Source of the DNA: Clostridiaceae bacterium Marseille-Q4149
Lineage (GTDB): Bacteria > Bacillota > Clostridia > Oscillospirales > Oscillospiraceae
Length of the DNA: 64,000 nt
Direction of reading: 5' to 3'
Assembly (NCBI GenBank): GCA_018228685.1
Contig: CP073691.1
Coordinates: 2,480,001 to 2,544,000 of the forward strand
A program made the position numbers and the translations under genes. The notes beneath the pieces are model-generated. The model did no database searches, had not been told where the DNA came from, and worked only from the letters and a program-made list of their open reading frames with translations. Position 1 is the first letter of the stretch, and every line of letters begins with the position of its first letter. Of this stretch, positions 16,066-24,364 are shown piece after piece.

Positions 16066-17100
16066 ATGTTATTCCAGATCTATGGCGAGACCGCCCTGTA
16101 CCAGCTGCTGGGCTTTGTGCTGGTGTTTACCGGGCTGGTGCTGGCCAACGAGTTCGCCCGCCGCACCAAGACCGGCGGCATCATCTGCTTTCTGGTGCTG
16201 CCCGCCGCGCTGACGGTGTATTTCATCGCCATTGCCATCGGCGCACGGGCCGGCGCGGAATGGGCCCTGAACAACCAGACCTATACCAACATGAACAGCT
16301 GGTTCCACTATGCCAAGCTGTACGCCGCCACCGCCGGGTGCATCGGCTTCATGATGCTCAAGTATAAGTGGAGCATCGGCAAGACGGAGTGGTTCAAGGT
16401 GTTCCCCTTTGCCATTGTGGCCATCAACATTCTCATCGCCGTGGCCAGCGACTTCGAGTCCGGCATCCGGGGCGCCATGGCCCTGAAGGAGTTCGGCGAC
16501 CGCTGGTGGCTGTCCTCCGAGAACGTGTGGCTGTACGGCGGCTGGTGGAACTGGGTCAACGGCATCGCCGGTATCGTCAACATCTTCTGTATGACCGCCT
16601 GGTGGGGCATTTACTCCTCCAAGGATCAGAAGGACATGCTGTGGCCCGACATGACCTGGTGCTATATCCTGGCCTATGACCTGTGGAACTTCGAGTATAC
16701 CTACAACTGCCTGCCCACCCACTCCTGGTACTGCGGCCTGGCCCTGCTGCTGGCCCCCACCTTTGCCAACCACTTCTGGAACAAGGGCGGCTGGATCCAG
16801 AACCGGGCCAACACCCTGGCCCTGTGGTGCATGTTTGCCCAGGTGTTCCCCCTGTTCCAGGATGACAGCGTGTTCAGCACCATCACCTCCGTCTATGCCA
16901 ACGGCTTCATGGATCCCGCCGTCCGGCCCACGGCGGCCAATCCCACGGCCCAAGGCGTGATCTCCATCGTGGCGCTGGTGGTGAACGTGGTGATCCTGGC
17001 CAGCATCATCAAGCGGGCCAAGGCACAGAAGAAGAACCCCTACAAGCAGGAGATCTTCACCGACCAGAGAGACTTCCGGGAGGCCATGGAGAGAGCCTGA
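16066..17100 (+). CDS. Multi-pass membrane protein, DUF5692-like
   Basis: A 344-residue integral membrane protein with about eight hydrophobic segments. Examples are YQLLGFVLVFTGLVLANEF near the N-terminus, FLVLPAALTVYFIAIAIG, and VISIVALVVNVVILASII near the C-terminus. Tryptophan-rich loops (DRWWLSSENVWLYGGWWNW) and conserved-looking WPDMTWCYILAYDLWNFEYT are striking. It resembles the DUF5692 family, whose function is unknown. The start at 16066 lies seven bases after AGGAGG; an ATG six bases earlier is too close to that site. Its own promoter and a divergent GntR regulator suggest substrate-dependent expression, for example of a transporter or sensor; that is inference. Confidence 0.75.
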   Translation: MLFQIYGETALYQLLGFVLVFTGLVLANEFARRTKTGGIICFLVLPAALTVYFIAIAIGARAGAEWALNNQTYTNMNSWFHYAKLYAATAGCIGFMMLKYKWSIGKTEWFKVFPFAIVAINILIAVASDFESGIRGAMALKEFGDRWWLSSENVWLYGGWWNWVNGIAGIVNIFCMTAWWGIYSSKDQKDMLWPDMTWCYILAYDLWNFEYTYNCLPTHSWYCGLALLLAPTFANHFWNKGGWIQNRANTLALWCMFAQVFPLFQDDSVFSTITSVYANGFMDPAVRPTAANPTAQGVISIVALVVNVVILASIIKRAKAQKKNPYKQEIFTDQRDFREAMERA

Positions 17101-17147
17101 AGATGAATCCGGCTGTTGGGACCCTCTTTCAGCCGAAGATTTATACG

Positions 17148-17214
17148 AGAAAAGCACGGCTTGCGCCGTGCTTTTCTTGATACTGTCAAAAATGGGCTTC
17201 GCCCATTTTTGACA
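17148..17214 (+). terminator. Tandem hairpins after the DUF5692-like gene
   Basis: Two perfect hairpins in a row: a 13-bp stem (17148-17160 with 17165-17177) around TTGC, and a 14-bp stem (17184-17197 with 17201-17214) around TTC. Both have A/T-rich outer ends, and they separate convergent genes. The sequence style recurs at 23.1-23.3 kb and 29.0 kb. Confidence 0.85.
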
Positions 17215-17272
17215 AAAGGCTTGCAGTCTGCGAGGCTTTTTTGCCCCGCCCTGCGGAGGGACGGCGGTAGGG

Positions 17273-17482
17273 TCAGCGGATGGCGGTGACGGTGTAGCCC
17301 TTGTCCTCCACGGTGCGGCGCAGGACGTCGTCCTCCACCGGGGCAGTGAGGGTCACCACGGCGGTGCCGCTTTCGTGGCTGACCTGAGCGGCCTGCACCT
17401 GGGGCATGGCCTCCAGGGTGGTGCGGACGGTGGCCTCGCAGTGGGGGCACATCATGCCCTTGATCTCCAGTGTCTTTTCCAT
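17273..17482 (-). CDS. copZ: Possible internal start: CopZ-like copper chaperone
   Basis: The last 69 codons of the copA frame form a complete heavy-metal-associated domain: [20 protein letters not shown], with the metal-binding MCPHC motif. A consensus AAGGAGG (17491-17497) lies exactly eight bases before an ATG at 17482. The free chaperone could therefore be translated in addition to the fused tail. The same reading frame is open from copA, so both forms are possible. Whether free CopZ is made needs protein evidence. Confidence 0.6.
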   Translation of the reverse strand: MEKTLEIKGMMCPHCEATVRTTLEAMPQVQAAQVSHESGTAVVTLTAPVEDDVLRRTVEDKGYTVTAIR

Positions 17483-19789
17483 AGTTTGTTCCTCCTTGTT
17501 CTCGTTGTTCAGATGATTGGTTCGTTTATGATCGTGCCGGTTATCCCGGAGCTTGAACAGATTCAGCCGCAGGGCGTTGGACACCACGCAGAAGCTGGAA
17601 AGGCTCATGGCGGCGGCGCCGAACATGGGGTTCAGGGTCAGGCCCAGGGGGATGAACACCCCGGCGGCCAGAGGAATGCCGATGGCGTTGTAGAAAAACG
17701 CCCAGAACAGGTTTTCGTGGATGTTCCGCAAGGTGGCCCGGCTGAGCCGAATGGCGGCGGGCACGTCCAGCAGACTGCTGTTCATCAGTACCACGTCCGC
17801 CGCGTCGATGGCCACGTCGGCTCCCGCGCCGATGGCGATGCCGGTGTCGGCCCGGGTCAGGGCCGGGGCGTCGTTGATGCCGTCGCCTACCATGGCCACC
17901 TTGCCCCGCTGCATCAGCCGGCGGATGGCGGCCTCCTTGCCCTCCGGCAGCACCCCGGCGATGACCTGATCCACCCCCGCCTGGGCCCCGATGGCCTGAG
18001 CGGTGCGCCGGTTATCGCCGGTGAGCATCACCACGCGGATGCCCATATTCCGCAGCTCCCGGACCGCCCGGGGGCTGTCCTCCTTGATGACGTCCGCCAC
18101 GGCAATGACGCCCAGGAGCCGGTCCTCCGCCCCGAAGAACAGGGGCGTTTTCCCCTGCCGGGACAGCTCCTCGGTCTTAGCCTGCAGGTCCGGAGATACG
18201 GCGGCGCGCTTCTCTGTAAAGGCGGCGCTGCCGCCCCAGAGGGCCTTCCCCTCCAGCACAGCCGTCAGGCCGTTGCCGGGCAGAGCCTGAAAGTCCGACA
18301 CCTCCGGAGCCGTAAGCCCCGCCGCCCGGTCCAGCACAGCCCGGGCCAGGGGGTGCTCACTTTTCTGCTCCAGGGCCAGGGCATGGGTCAGCAGCTCCTG
18401 CTCCGTGACGCCCTCCGCCGGGAGGATGTCCGTCACCCGGGGCTGGCCGCTGGTGATGGTGCCGGTTTTGTCCAGGGCCACGATCTGCACCCGGCCCGTC
18501 TCCTCCAGGGAGGCGGCGGTTTTGAACAGGATGCCGTTTTTGGCCCCTAGGCCGCTGCCTACCATAATGGCCACAGGAGTGGCCAGGCCCAGGGCACAGG
18601 GGCAGCTGATCACCAGAACGGAGATGCCCCGGGCCAGGGCGTAACCCACCGGGTGGCCCAGCAGCAGCCACACCGCCGTGGTCACGGCGGCAATGGAGAT
18701 CACCGCCGGAACGAACACGCCGGAGACCTTATCGGCGATCTTGGCGATGGGGGCCTTGGTGGCGGCAGCGTCGCTGACCATGCGGATGATCTGGGACAGG
18801 GTGGTATCCTGGCCCACCCGGGTAGCCCGGCAGCGGAGATAGCCGGACTGGTTCACCGTGGCGGCGGACACGCCGTCGCCGGGGGCCTTGTCCACGGGGA
18901 TGCTCTCCCCGGTCAGGGCGGACTCATTGACGGCGCTGGAGCCCTCCAGCACCACGCCGTCCACGGGGATGCTCTCCCCGGGCCGGACGGCGAACTCGTC
19001 CCCCTGCTGCACCTGCTCCACCGGCACCTCCACCTCCCGGCCGTCCCGGAGCACAGAGGCGGTTCTGGGAGCCAGGCTCATGAGGCTTTTCAGGGCGTCG
19101 GTGGTTTTGCCCTTGGACCGGGCCTCCAGCATCTTGCCCACGGTGATCAGGGTCAGGATCATGGCGGCGGACTCAAAATAGAAGTCCATCATATAGGTCA
19201 TGACGGCGGCTTCATCGCCCCGGACCTGGGCCGCCGTCATGGCGAACAGGGCATAGGTGCTGTAGCCGAAGGCCGCCGTGGCCCCCAGGGCCACCAGGGT
19301 GTCCATATTGGGGGCCCGGTGCCACAGGGCCTTATAGCCGCTGATGAAGAACTTCTGGTTGATGACCATGATGATCCCCGTCAGCAGCAGCTGGGTCAGC
19401 CCCATGGCCACATGGTTGTTGTCGTAAAACGGCGGCAGGGGCCAGCCCCACATCATGTGGCCCATGGAAAAGTACATCAGCACCAGCAGAAAGCCCACGG
19501 ACCAGATAAGCCGCCGCCGGATACGGGGCGTCTCGTGGTCCTCCAGCTGCTGCTCGTCGGCGCTGGGAGACGACTGGGCCGCGCCCTTTTCCGACGCGCC
19601 GTACCCCGCCTCCTCCACGGCGGCGATGACGGCGGAGGGCTCCGCCGTGCCCTCTACGCCCATGGAGTTGGTCAGCAGGCTCACAGAGCACGCCGTGACC
19701 CCCGGGACCTTCCCCACCGCCTTTTCCACCCGGGCCGAGCAGGCGGCGCAGCTCATGCCCGTGACATTGTATTGCTTCATTGGGTCCAC
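17273..19789 (-). CDS. copA: Copper-exporting P1B-type ATPase with C-terminal CopZ-like domain
   Basis: An 838-residue heavy-metal ATPase that pumps Cu(I) out of the cell. The N-terminal metal-binding domain carries [13 protein letters not shown], and membrane helices follow. The actuator TGES loop is in [11 protein letters not shown]. The CPC transport motif ([11 protein letters not shown]) lies near residue 395, the phosphorylation site DKTGT near 440, then SEHPLARA, and [10 protein letters not shown]. After the last membrane helices a charged linker leads without a stop codon into a second GMMCPHC metal-binding domain (last 69 residues). That tail also has its own ribosome binding site and ATG. 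It is preceded by csoR under a copper-responsive promoter. Confidence 0.95.
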   Translation of the reverse strand: MDPMKQYNVTGMSCAACSARVEKAVGKVPGVTACSVSLLTNSMGVEGTAEPSAVIAAVEEAGYGASEKGAAQSSPSADEQQLEDHETPRIRRRLIWSVGFLLVLMYFSMGHMMWGWPLPPFYDNNHVAMGLTQLLLTGIIMVINQKFFISGYKALWHRAPNMDTLVALGATAAFGYSTYALFAMTAAQVRGDEAAVMTYMMDFYFESAAMILTLITVGKMLEARSKGKTTDALKSLMSLAPRTASVLRDGREVEVPVEQVQQGDEFAVRPGESIPVDGVVLEGSSAVNESALTGESIPVDKAPGDGVSAATVNQSGYLRCRATRVGQDTTLSQIIRMVSDAAATKAPIAKIADKVSGVFVPAVISIAAVTTAVWLLLGHPVGYALARGISVLVISCPCALGLATPVAIMVGSGLGAKNGILFKTAASLEETGRVQIVALDKTGTITSGQPRVTDILPAEGVTEQELLTHALALEQKSEHPLARAVLDRAAGLTAPEVSDFQALPGNGLTAVLEGKALWGGSAAFTEKRAAVSPDLQAKTEELSRQGKTPLFFGAEDRLLGVIAVADVIKEDSPRAVRELRNMGIRVVMLTGDNRRTAQAIGAQAGVDQVIAGVLPEGKEAAIRRLMQRGKVAMVGDGINDAPALTRADTGIAIGAGADVAIDAADVVLMNSSLLDVPAAIRLSRATLRNIHENLFWAFFYNAIGIPLAAGVFIPLGLTLNPMFGAAAMSLSSFCVVSNALRLNLFKLRDNRHDHKRTNHLNNENKEEQTMEKTLEIKGMMCPHCEATVRTTLEAMPQVQAAQVSHESGTAVVTLTAPVEDDVLRRTVEDKGYTVTAIR

Positions 19790-19791
19790 TC

Positions 19792-20100
19792 CTATTTCAT
19801 CAGCTTTTGCAGGGTGGTCACCAGCTCGTCGATGACCTGATCCTTGCCGTCCCGGATGTCCTGGGCCACGCAGGTGCGGATGTGGCTGGCCAGCAGCTCC
19901 TTGTTGAAGGCGTTGATGGCCGCGTTCACCGCCGCCGCCTGGACCAGGATGTCGGGACAGTAAGCCCCGGCCTCCACCATGCCCCGGATGCCCCGGATCT
20001 GGCCCTCGATGCGGTTGAGCCGGTGGATCAGGCGCTTGTATTCCTCCGGCGAGCGCTCCTTTTTCCGCTGGGAGCAGCGGCAGCAGTTGTGTTCTTCCAT
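19792..20100 (-). CDS. csoR: Copper-sensing repressor CsoR
   Basis: A 102-residue CsoR/RcnR-family repressor. The all-helical core includes [19 protein letters not shown]. The copper ligands fit the family Cys-His-Cys pattern: Cys in AYCPDILVQ, then His and Cys in SHIRTC. An extra N-terminal CCRC cluster is present. Copper binding releases it from DNA. The start at 20100 was chosen because it begins MEEHNCC; longer frames run through the operator. The gene lies two bases from copA, and two CsoR-type operators sit in its promoter. Confidence 0.95.
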   Translation of the reverse strand: MEEHNCCRCSQRKKERSPEEYKRLIHRLNRIEGQIRGIRGMVEAGAYCPDILVQAAAVNAAINAFNKELLASHIRTCVAQDIRDGKDQVIDELVTTLQKLMK

Positions 20101-20126
20101 AGTTTCCCCGCCTCGCTTTGTTTCAT

Positions 20127-20178
20127 GATACCCCGTGGGGGTATCTATAGTTATATACCCCTCCTGGGTATTTGTCAA
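20127..20178 (-). promoter_or_regulatory. csoR-copA promoter with two CsoR operators
   Basis: On the minus strand: -35 TTGACA (20173-20178), a 17-base spacer and -10 TATAAC (20150-20155). One operator, ATACCC-CTCCT-GGGTAT (20155-20171), fills the spacer. A second, GATACCCC-GTG-GGGGTATC (20127-20145), lies just downstream. Both match the GC-rich, TACCC/GGGTA dyad typical of CsoR, so copper derepression of csoR-copA is strongly predicted. Confidence 0.9.
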
Positions 20179-20183
20179 GCACA

Positions 20184-20211
20184 AAAAATCTCCCCGGGCG
20201 GGGAGATTTTT
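20184..20211 (-). terminator. Terminator of the gene at 20215-21216
   Basis: A 12-bp stem (20184-20195 with 20200-20211) around GGGC, with A-rich and T-rich ends. It stands directly behind the minus-strand stop codon at 20215 and just upstream of the csoR promoter, insulating the two units. Confidence 0.85.
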
Positions 20212-20214
20212 GTG

Positions 20215-21216
20215 TTATTGATAGTCCGACAGCAGGAACATGGGCTTCACGGCCACCACCTCGTCATACTCCCACTGCTCCACCTGGACATCGGCGGTCA
20301 GGGCCTTCAGGTCCCGCTTCACCACGTCCAGGGCCTCGTCGGCGGTCTGGGCCCGGCCCTCCCGCAGAACGCGGATCATCCGGGTCAGCACCACCGGGTG
20401 GGCATAGCGGGCAGGCAGGGGGAAATCCTTCGGCAGCACCGCCGCCAGGTCCGCCTGGGCCTGCTCCCACTCCCGGGTCAGGGCCGTTTTGTTGTTGCGG
20501 GCGGTAGGCAGCACATGGGCCCCGGAGAACAGGAACACCGCCGCCAGGCCGAACAGGGCAAAGTAGATGCCCACGCTGTTGGTACCCCGGATCATGGACA
20601 CCACGCCGTATACCAGGGCAATAAGCCCGGCGATAACGATGGCCAGGGCCACCCACTTATAGCTGGGGTTGGAGCGGTCGTTGACCCGCTTGGCCTTGGC
20701 CGCCTGGGACAGGCGGCGGGTCAGGTTGGTGTGATCCTCCAGGAAGGTGCGGGCCTGCTCCAGGCGCTCCCTTTCGGCCTGGGCCTGGGGCGTCAGCTCC
20801 TTGAGATAGCGGCGGGCGTTCTCGGCCCGCTGCTGGGCCATGTGCTGCTCCACCTTGCGGCTTTGCAGCGGCAGATCCGGGCAGAGCTTGGAGAGGTAGG
20901 CCAGCAGGTTGTCCACGTCCTCCTCGTGCTTGAAATTGCACTGCTTTTCGCCGCCGTCGTACTCCACCACCAGGTAGGGGATGGAGCCGAAGGCCCCCTT
21001 GCCGGTGAAGCCGCCCTTGCTCATGGCCACACGCTTGAACACGCGGCGCACCGAGGACAGCGCCACATAATAGTGCCGGTCGATGAAAAAGCTGTTGAGA
21101 TACAGGGCCTTTTCGCCCACGCCGCAGGGGCCGAAGCGGCGGCAGCCCTTCTTATCCGCCGCCAGGGTCTCGTTATCCAGCGTGACGCTGCCAAGGCGTG
21201 CAGGTGCAAAGATCAT
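20215..21216 (-). CDS. Unrecognised membrane protein
   Basis: A 333-residue protein that I do not recognise. Residues 1-110 form a beta-rich, globular-looking region with four cysteines (KKGCRRFGPCG and later KQCNF, LCPDL). A charged, probably coiled-coil stretch follows (HMAQQRAENARRYLKEL; ERERLEQARTFLEDHTN). Two membrane helices (KWVALAIVIAGLIALVYGVV and VGIYFALFGLAAVFLFSGAHV) come next, then about 90 soluble residues. This suggests a membrane-tethered two-domain protein. A GGAGGAA box places the start at 21216. It stands alone between cstA and csoR with its own terminator. Confidence 0.75.
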   Translation of the reverse strand: MIFAPARLGSVTLDNETLAADKKGCRRFGPCGVGEKALYLNSFFIDRHYYVALSSVRRVFKRVAMSKGGFTGKGAFGSIPYLVVEYDGGEKQCNFKHEEDVDNLLAYLSKLCPDLPLQSRKVEQHMAQQRAENARRYLKELTPQAQAERERLEQARTFLEDHTNLTRRLSQAAKAKRVNDRSNPSYKWVALAIVIAGLIALVYGVVSMIRGTNSVGIYFALFGLAAVFLFSGAHVLPTARNNKTALTREWEQAQADLAAVLPKDFPLPARYAHPVVLTRMIRVLREGRAQTADEALDVVKRDLKALTADVQVEQWEYDEVVAVKPMFLLSDYQ

Positions 21217-21288
21217 AGCAGTTCCTCCCATAGGGGCAAAGCGGCAGGAGGGGCCTGCCGCTTTGCGAAGTTTTGAAAAAGGGGCGAA

Positions 21289-22809
21289 TTACTTGCCCAG
21301 CGTCTCGTAGTGAGGCTGGGTATGGCGCTTCTTGATGGTGTACAGGAAGATACCCAGGAACAGGACGGCCACGGCGATGCCGATGGGATAAGCCACGGCG
21401 GTGTTGTACACGGTGACGCCCTCGGCGGTCTTGTGGTTGATGAACTGGCCCAGGCACTCGTTGCCCAGCAGGAAGTAAGTGGCGGAAACGGCGCTCATAA
21501 AGGTGGCAGGCACGGCGGTAATCCAGTAGTTCTTCTTCTCATAGTACAGGTACATGGAAGCGGCCCACAGGACGATCATGGCCAGAGTCTGGTTGGTCCA
21601 GCTGAAGTAACGCCAGATAACGGTGTAGTCGATGAAGCCCAGGGCATTGCCCACGCCCAGGACAGCGCCCACGCCCAGAACGGGCACGCACAGCAGCAGA
21701 CGGTTCTTCCACTTCTTCTGGTCAATCTTGAACCAGTCGGACAGCACCAGACGGGCGCTGCGGAAGGCCGTATCGCCGGAGGTGATGGGGCAGGCAATCA
21801 CGCCCAGCATGGCCAGGGCCACGCCCACCTTGCCCATGGTCTTGACGCAGACATCATAGATGGCGGCAGACTGGCCGTTGGCCAGGATCTCGGCCAGGCC
21901 GGTGTTCAGACCGCCGGTGACCTCATACAGAGCGCAGCCGGCAGCGGCCCACACCAGGGCGATAACGCCCTCGGAAACCATGGCGCCGTAGAACACGAAG
22001 CGGCCCTGCTTCTCACTCTTCATGCAGCGGGCCATCAGGGGGCTCTGGGTGGAGTGGAAGCCGGAGATAGCGCCGCAGGCCACGGTGATGAACATGAAGC
22101 TCCACACGGGAGTTCCCTTGGGATGCATGGAACCGAAGTGATCCCAGATCTCAGGAATGGTGTACTCAGGCTTGACAAAGATGCCCACGGCCACGCCGAC
22201 GGCCATGACGATCAGGCAGATACCAAAGATAGGATAAATCTTACCGATGATCTTGTCAATGGAAATAAAGGTGGCGATGAAATAATACACCAGGACGATG
22301 ATCAGCCAGAACAGAGTGGTGGTGACAATGCCGGTGGAGCCGCCGTTCTTGAACAGGGTGACGATCAGGCCGGCAGGACCCACGGCGAACACGGTGCCCA
22401 CCATGATCAGCAGCACCACGCTGAACACACGCATGACGTTCTTCATGAAGCCACCCAGGTAGATACCGGAGATCTCGGAGATGGAAGCGCCGTTGTTGCG
22501 CTCGCTCATCATGCCGGAGAAGTAGTCATGCACTGCGCCGGCAAAAATCGTACCAAAGGTGATCCACAGGAACACGATGGGGCCCCACAGAGCACCCTGC
22601 ATAGCGCCGAAGATGGGACCAAGGCCCGCGATGTTCAGCAGTTGGATCATGAACAGCTTCCACTGGGGGAGGACCACATAGTCCACGCCGTCGTTGATCT
22701 TCACAGCGGGGGTCTCGCGGTCGTCCGGCCCGAAGGTGTTTTCCACCACCTTGCCATAGACGAAATAACCGCCGATGAGCAAGGCCAGGCAAATCAGAAA
22801 GCTAACCAT
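21289..22809 (-). CDS. cstA: CstA-family carbon starvation transporter
   Basis: A 506-residue membrane protein of the CstA family. It begins MVSFLICLALLIGGYFVYGK and carries the family signature region with PQWKLFMIQLLNIAGLGPIF and GPIVFLWITFGTIFAGAVHD. About fourteen hydrophobic segments follow. Members import peptides or pyruvate, often when preferred carbon is scarce. The protein is shorter than the E. coli CstA (about 700 residues) but typical of the clostridial branch. The substrate is uncertain. It is a single gene with a long, AT-rich upstream region, so independent control is likely. Confidence 0.93.
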   Translation of the reverse strand: MVSFLICLALLIGGYFVYGKVVENTFGPDDRETPAVKINDGVDYVVLPQWKLFMIQLLNIAGLGPIFGAMQGALWGPIVFLWITFGTIFAGAVHDYFSGMMSERNNGASISEISGIYLGGFMKNVMRVFSVVLLIMVGTVFAVGPAGLIVTLFKNGGSTGIVTTTLFWLIIVLVYYFIATFISIDKIIGKIYPIFGICLIVMAVGVAVGIFVKPEYTIPEIWDHFGSMHPKGTPVWSFMFITVACGAISGFHSTQSPLMARCMKSEKQGRFVFYGAMVSEGVIALVWAAAGCALYEVTGGLNTGLAEILANGQSAAIYDVCVKTMGKVGVALAMLGVIACPITSGDTAFRSARLVLSDWFKIDQKKWKNRLLLCVPVLGVGAVLGVGNALGFIDYTVIWRYFSWTNQTLAMIVLWAASMYLYYEKKNYWITAVPATFMSAVSATYFLLGNECLGQFINHKTAEGVTVYNTAVAYPIGIAVAVLFLGIFLYTIKKRHTQPHYETLGK

Positions 22810-23101
22810 TTTTCTCCTCCTCTATTCATACATCATAATGTTTTGGAGCAAAAGGACGCAACTCCTCTTGCATTCCGTCCAATATGATAATTATTTTACA
22901 GAAAAAATCAATTCTCACTTTGTACAAAAATTCTTTACATTTTCGTTACGATATTCACGAAAAATTCACGGATTCTTTATTGCGTCGAAATAATTTGCTG
23001 ATGTTCGCACAAGGACGGCGCGGATTTTTGAAAGATGATACATCGTGCGGAGGTCAGCGCGGTAACGTTTGCGGTCGTTAATTCGTTTTGGAGGCATGAA
23101 A

Positions 23102-23143
23102 GAAATCCTGCACGGCGTGAGCCGCGCAGGATTTCTTGAGACT
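23102..23143 (+). repeat. 42-bp hairpin repeat, copy 1
   Basis: A near-palindrome (stem AATCCTGCACGGC with GCCGCGCAGGATT, one mismatch) followed by TTGAGACT. It matches copy 2 at 23303-23344 in 40 of 42 positions by eye. Confidence 0.85.
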
Positions 23144-23268
23144 GTCGAAAAACTCGGAAATCTTCCGCCATCGGAAAGGAAGATAGTTACGAAAGAAACC
23201 CATCAGGGGTGTCTTTCGTTTGCAATCACAGGTTTTTCAGAACTTTTTAATTTCTGAAAAACCGCACA

Positions 23269-23301
23269 CAGCTTGTCAAAAAAGACTTTTTTGACAAGCT
23301 G
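23269..23301. terminator. Hairpin, terminator-like
   Basis: A perfect 15-bp stem (23269-23283 with 23287-23301), loop GAC, with six A/T pairs next to the loop. It is nearly the same as the hairpin at 29000-29030, showing a reused intergenic element. It probably ends the dnaD-dnaI transcript together with the neighbouring hairpins. Confidence 0.7.
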
Positions 23302-23302
23302 T

Positions 23303-23344
23303 GAAATCCTGCACGGCGTAAGCCGTGCAGGATTTCTTGAGACT
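23303..23344 (-). repeat. 42-bp hairpin repeat, copy 2 (terminator of dnaI-like gene)
   Basis: A perfect 15-bp stem (23303-23317 with 23322-23336) around GTAA, immediately behind the stop codon of the dnaI-like gene on the minus strand. A copy of 23102-23143. Confidence 0.85.
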
Positions 23345-23345
23345 T

Positions 23346-24338
23346 CTATTGCTCCCGCTTCAGAAGGCGGATGTCCTGGCCGATGAAGGGCAGAAGCTCA
23401 AACTCTCCCTCCAGCCGGGACATGATCTGGGCCGAATAGCGGCGGCCAATCTGGTCGGGGTCCAGGTTGGTGCTGATGATGGTGCTTTTCCCCGCCAGCA
23501 GGCGGCCGTTGAGCAGCTGGTACAGGGCGCTCTGGACAAAGGCGGTGGTCATCTCGGTGCCCAGGTCGTCCAGGATCAGCAGGTCGCAGGCCATGCAGCG
23601 CTCCACGCTTTCGTCCGGCTCGTCCACGTCGTCCCGGCGGAACTTGGCCGCCTCGAACTGGGAGAAAATATGCCCCGCCGTGTCGTACACCACGGAGAAG
23701 CCGTCCTCGCTGACCACCCGGGCGATGCAGGCGGACAGAAACGTCTTGCCCAGGCCCGGCGCGCCGAACAGCAGCAGATTCTGCTTCCCGGGGCGGAAGT
23801 CCCGGGCGAAGGACTGGCAGATCTCCAGATTCCGCTGGGCCGCCTCCCGGGGGGAGCGGGGCAGGCCGCCCCGGTCCGTGGAATAGTAGTCCAGGCGGAA
23901 GGTGTCGAAGCTCTGGGAGCCGATGTCCAGCATGTGGGACAGCTCCGCGATCTGCTCCCGGGCGTAGTAGCTGCGCAGGCAGGCGCACATGGAGCCGTCC
24001 GGCAGGAACCCGGCGTCGCCGCACCGGGCGCACCGGGGCTTCTCCTCCAGATAGTCGGCAGGATAGCCCAGAGCCGTAAGGAGCTCCCCCCGGCGGCGCT
24101 GGAGGGCCAGATTCTCGTCCCGGATGGCGTGGATGGCAGGCACCGGGTCCCGGCCCCCCTTCAGGGCCCTGGTGATGATCTGGCTCATGGTGCCGCGCAG
24201 GCGGCGGTCGATGTCCGCCAGCTCCGGCTCCCGGGCAAACAGCTGCTGCTGACGCTCCCGGAACTGCCGGGCCCGGCGCTGCTTATCCTCGTCAAAGCGG
24301 GCCATGGCCCGGCTGAGAATTTTTCCATCGTAGGGCAT
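23346..24338 (-). CDS. DnaC/DnaI-like replicative helicase loader
   Basis: A 330-residue AAA+ ATPase of the IstB/DnaC/DnaI group. The N-terminal 110 residues are helical and include a zinc-finger-like CARCGDAGFLPDGSMCACL. Walker A is FGAPGLGKTFLSA near residue 173 and Walker B is DLLILDDLGTE near 235. A sensor segment, STIISTNLDPDQIGRRY, is followed by an arginine-finger region, IMSRLEGEFELLPF. It should load the DnaB-type helicase. The adjacent upstream DnaD-domain gene gives strong context, matching the Bacillus DnaD/DnaI primosome. An IS21-type IstB role is unlikely because no transposase is nearby. Confidence 0.88.
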   Translation of the reverse strand: MPYDGKILSRAMARFDEDKQRRARQFRERQQQLFAREPELADIDRRLRGTMSQIITRALKGGRDPVPAIHAIRDENLALQRRRGELLTALGYPADYLEEKPRCARCGDAGFLPDGSMCACLRSYYAREQIAELSHMLDIGSQSFDTFRLDYYSTDRGGLPRSPREAAQRNLEICQSFARDFRPGKQNLLLFGAPGLGKTFLSACIARVVSEDGFSVVYDTAGHIFSQFEAAKFRRDDVDEPDESVERCMACDLLILDDLGTEMTTAFVQSALYQLLNGRLLAGKSTIISTNLDPDQIGRRYSAQIMSRLEGEFELLPFIGQDIRLLKREQ

Positions 24339-24364
24339 GGGGTTCCCTCCTTTACCGCTTTATA

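Larger units (their letters stand above)
22810..23345. other. Noncoding, AT-rich and hairpin-rich region
   Basis: About 535 bases between the cstA start and the end of the dnaI-like gene. The part nearest cstA (22810-23000) is AT-rich, likely promoter DNA, but no clear -35/-10 pair can be fixed. The other half carries stacked hairpins: 23101-23136, 23231-23263, 23269-23301 and 23303-23336. Short open frames here lack ribosome binding sites and overlap the hairpins, so none is called a gene. Confidence 0.6.

Noticed and set aside
22775..23257. Four short frames between cstA and the dnaI-like gene
   Set aside because: They overlap hairpins and each other, have no clear ribosome binding site and no recognised domain.
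23101..23344. Hairpin repeats considered as a CRISPR array
   Set aside because: Only two copies of the unit, the spacing is about 160 bases, the intervening sequence has its own hairpins, and no cas gene is present.
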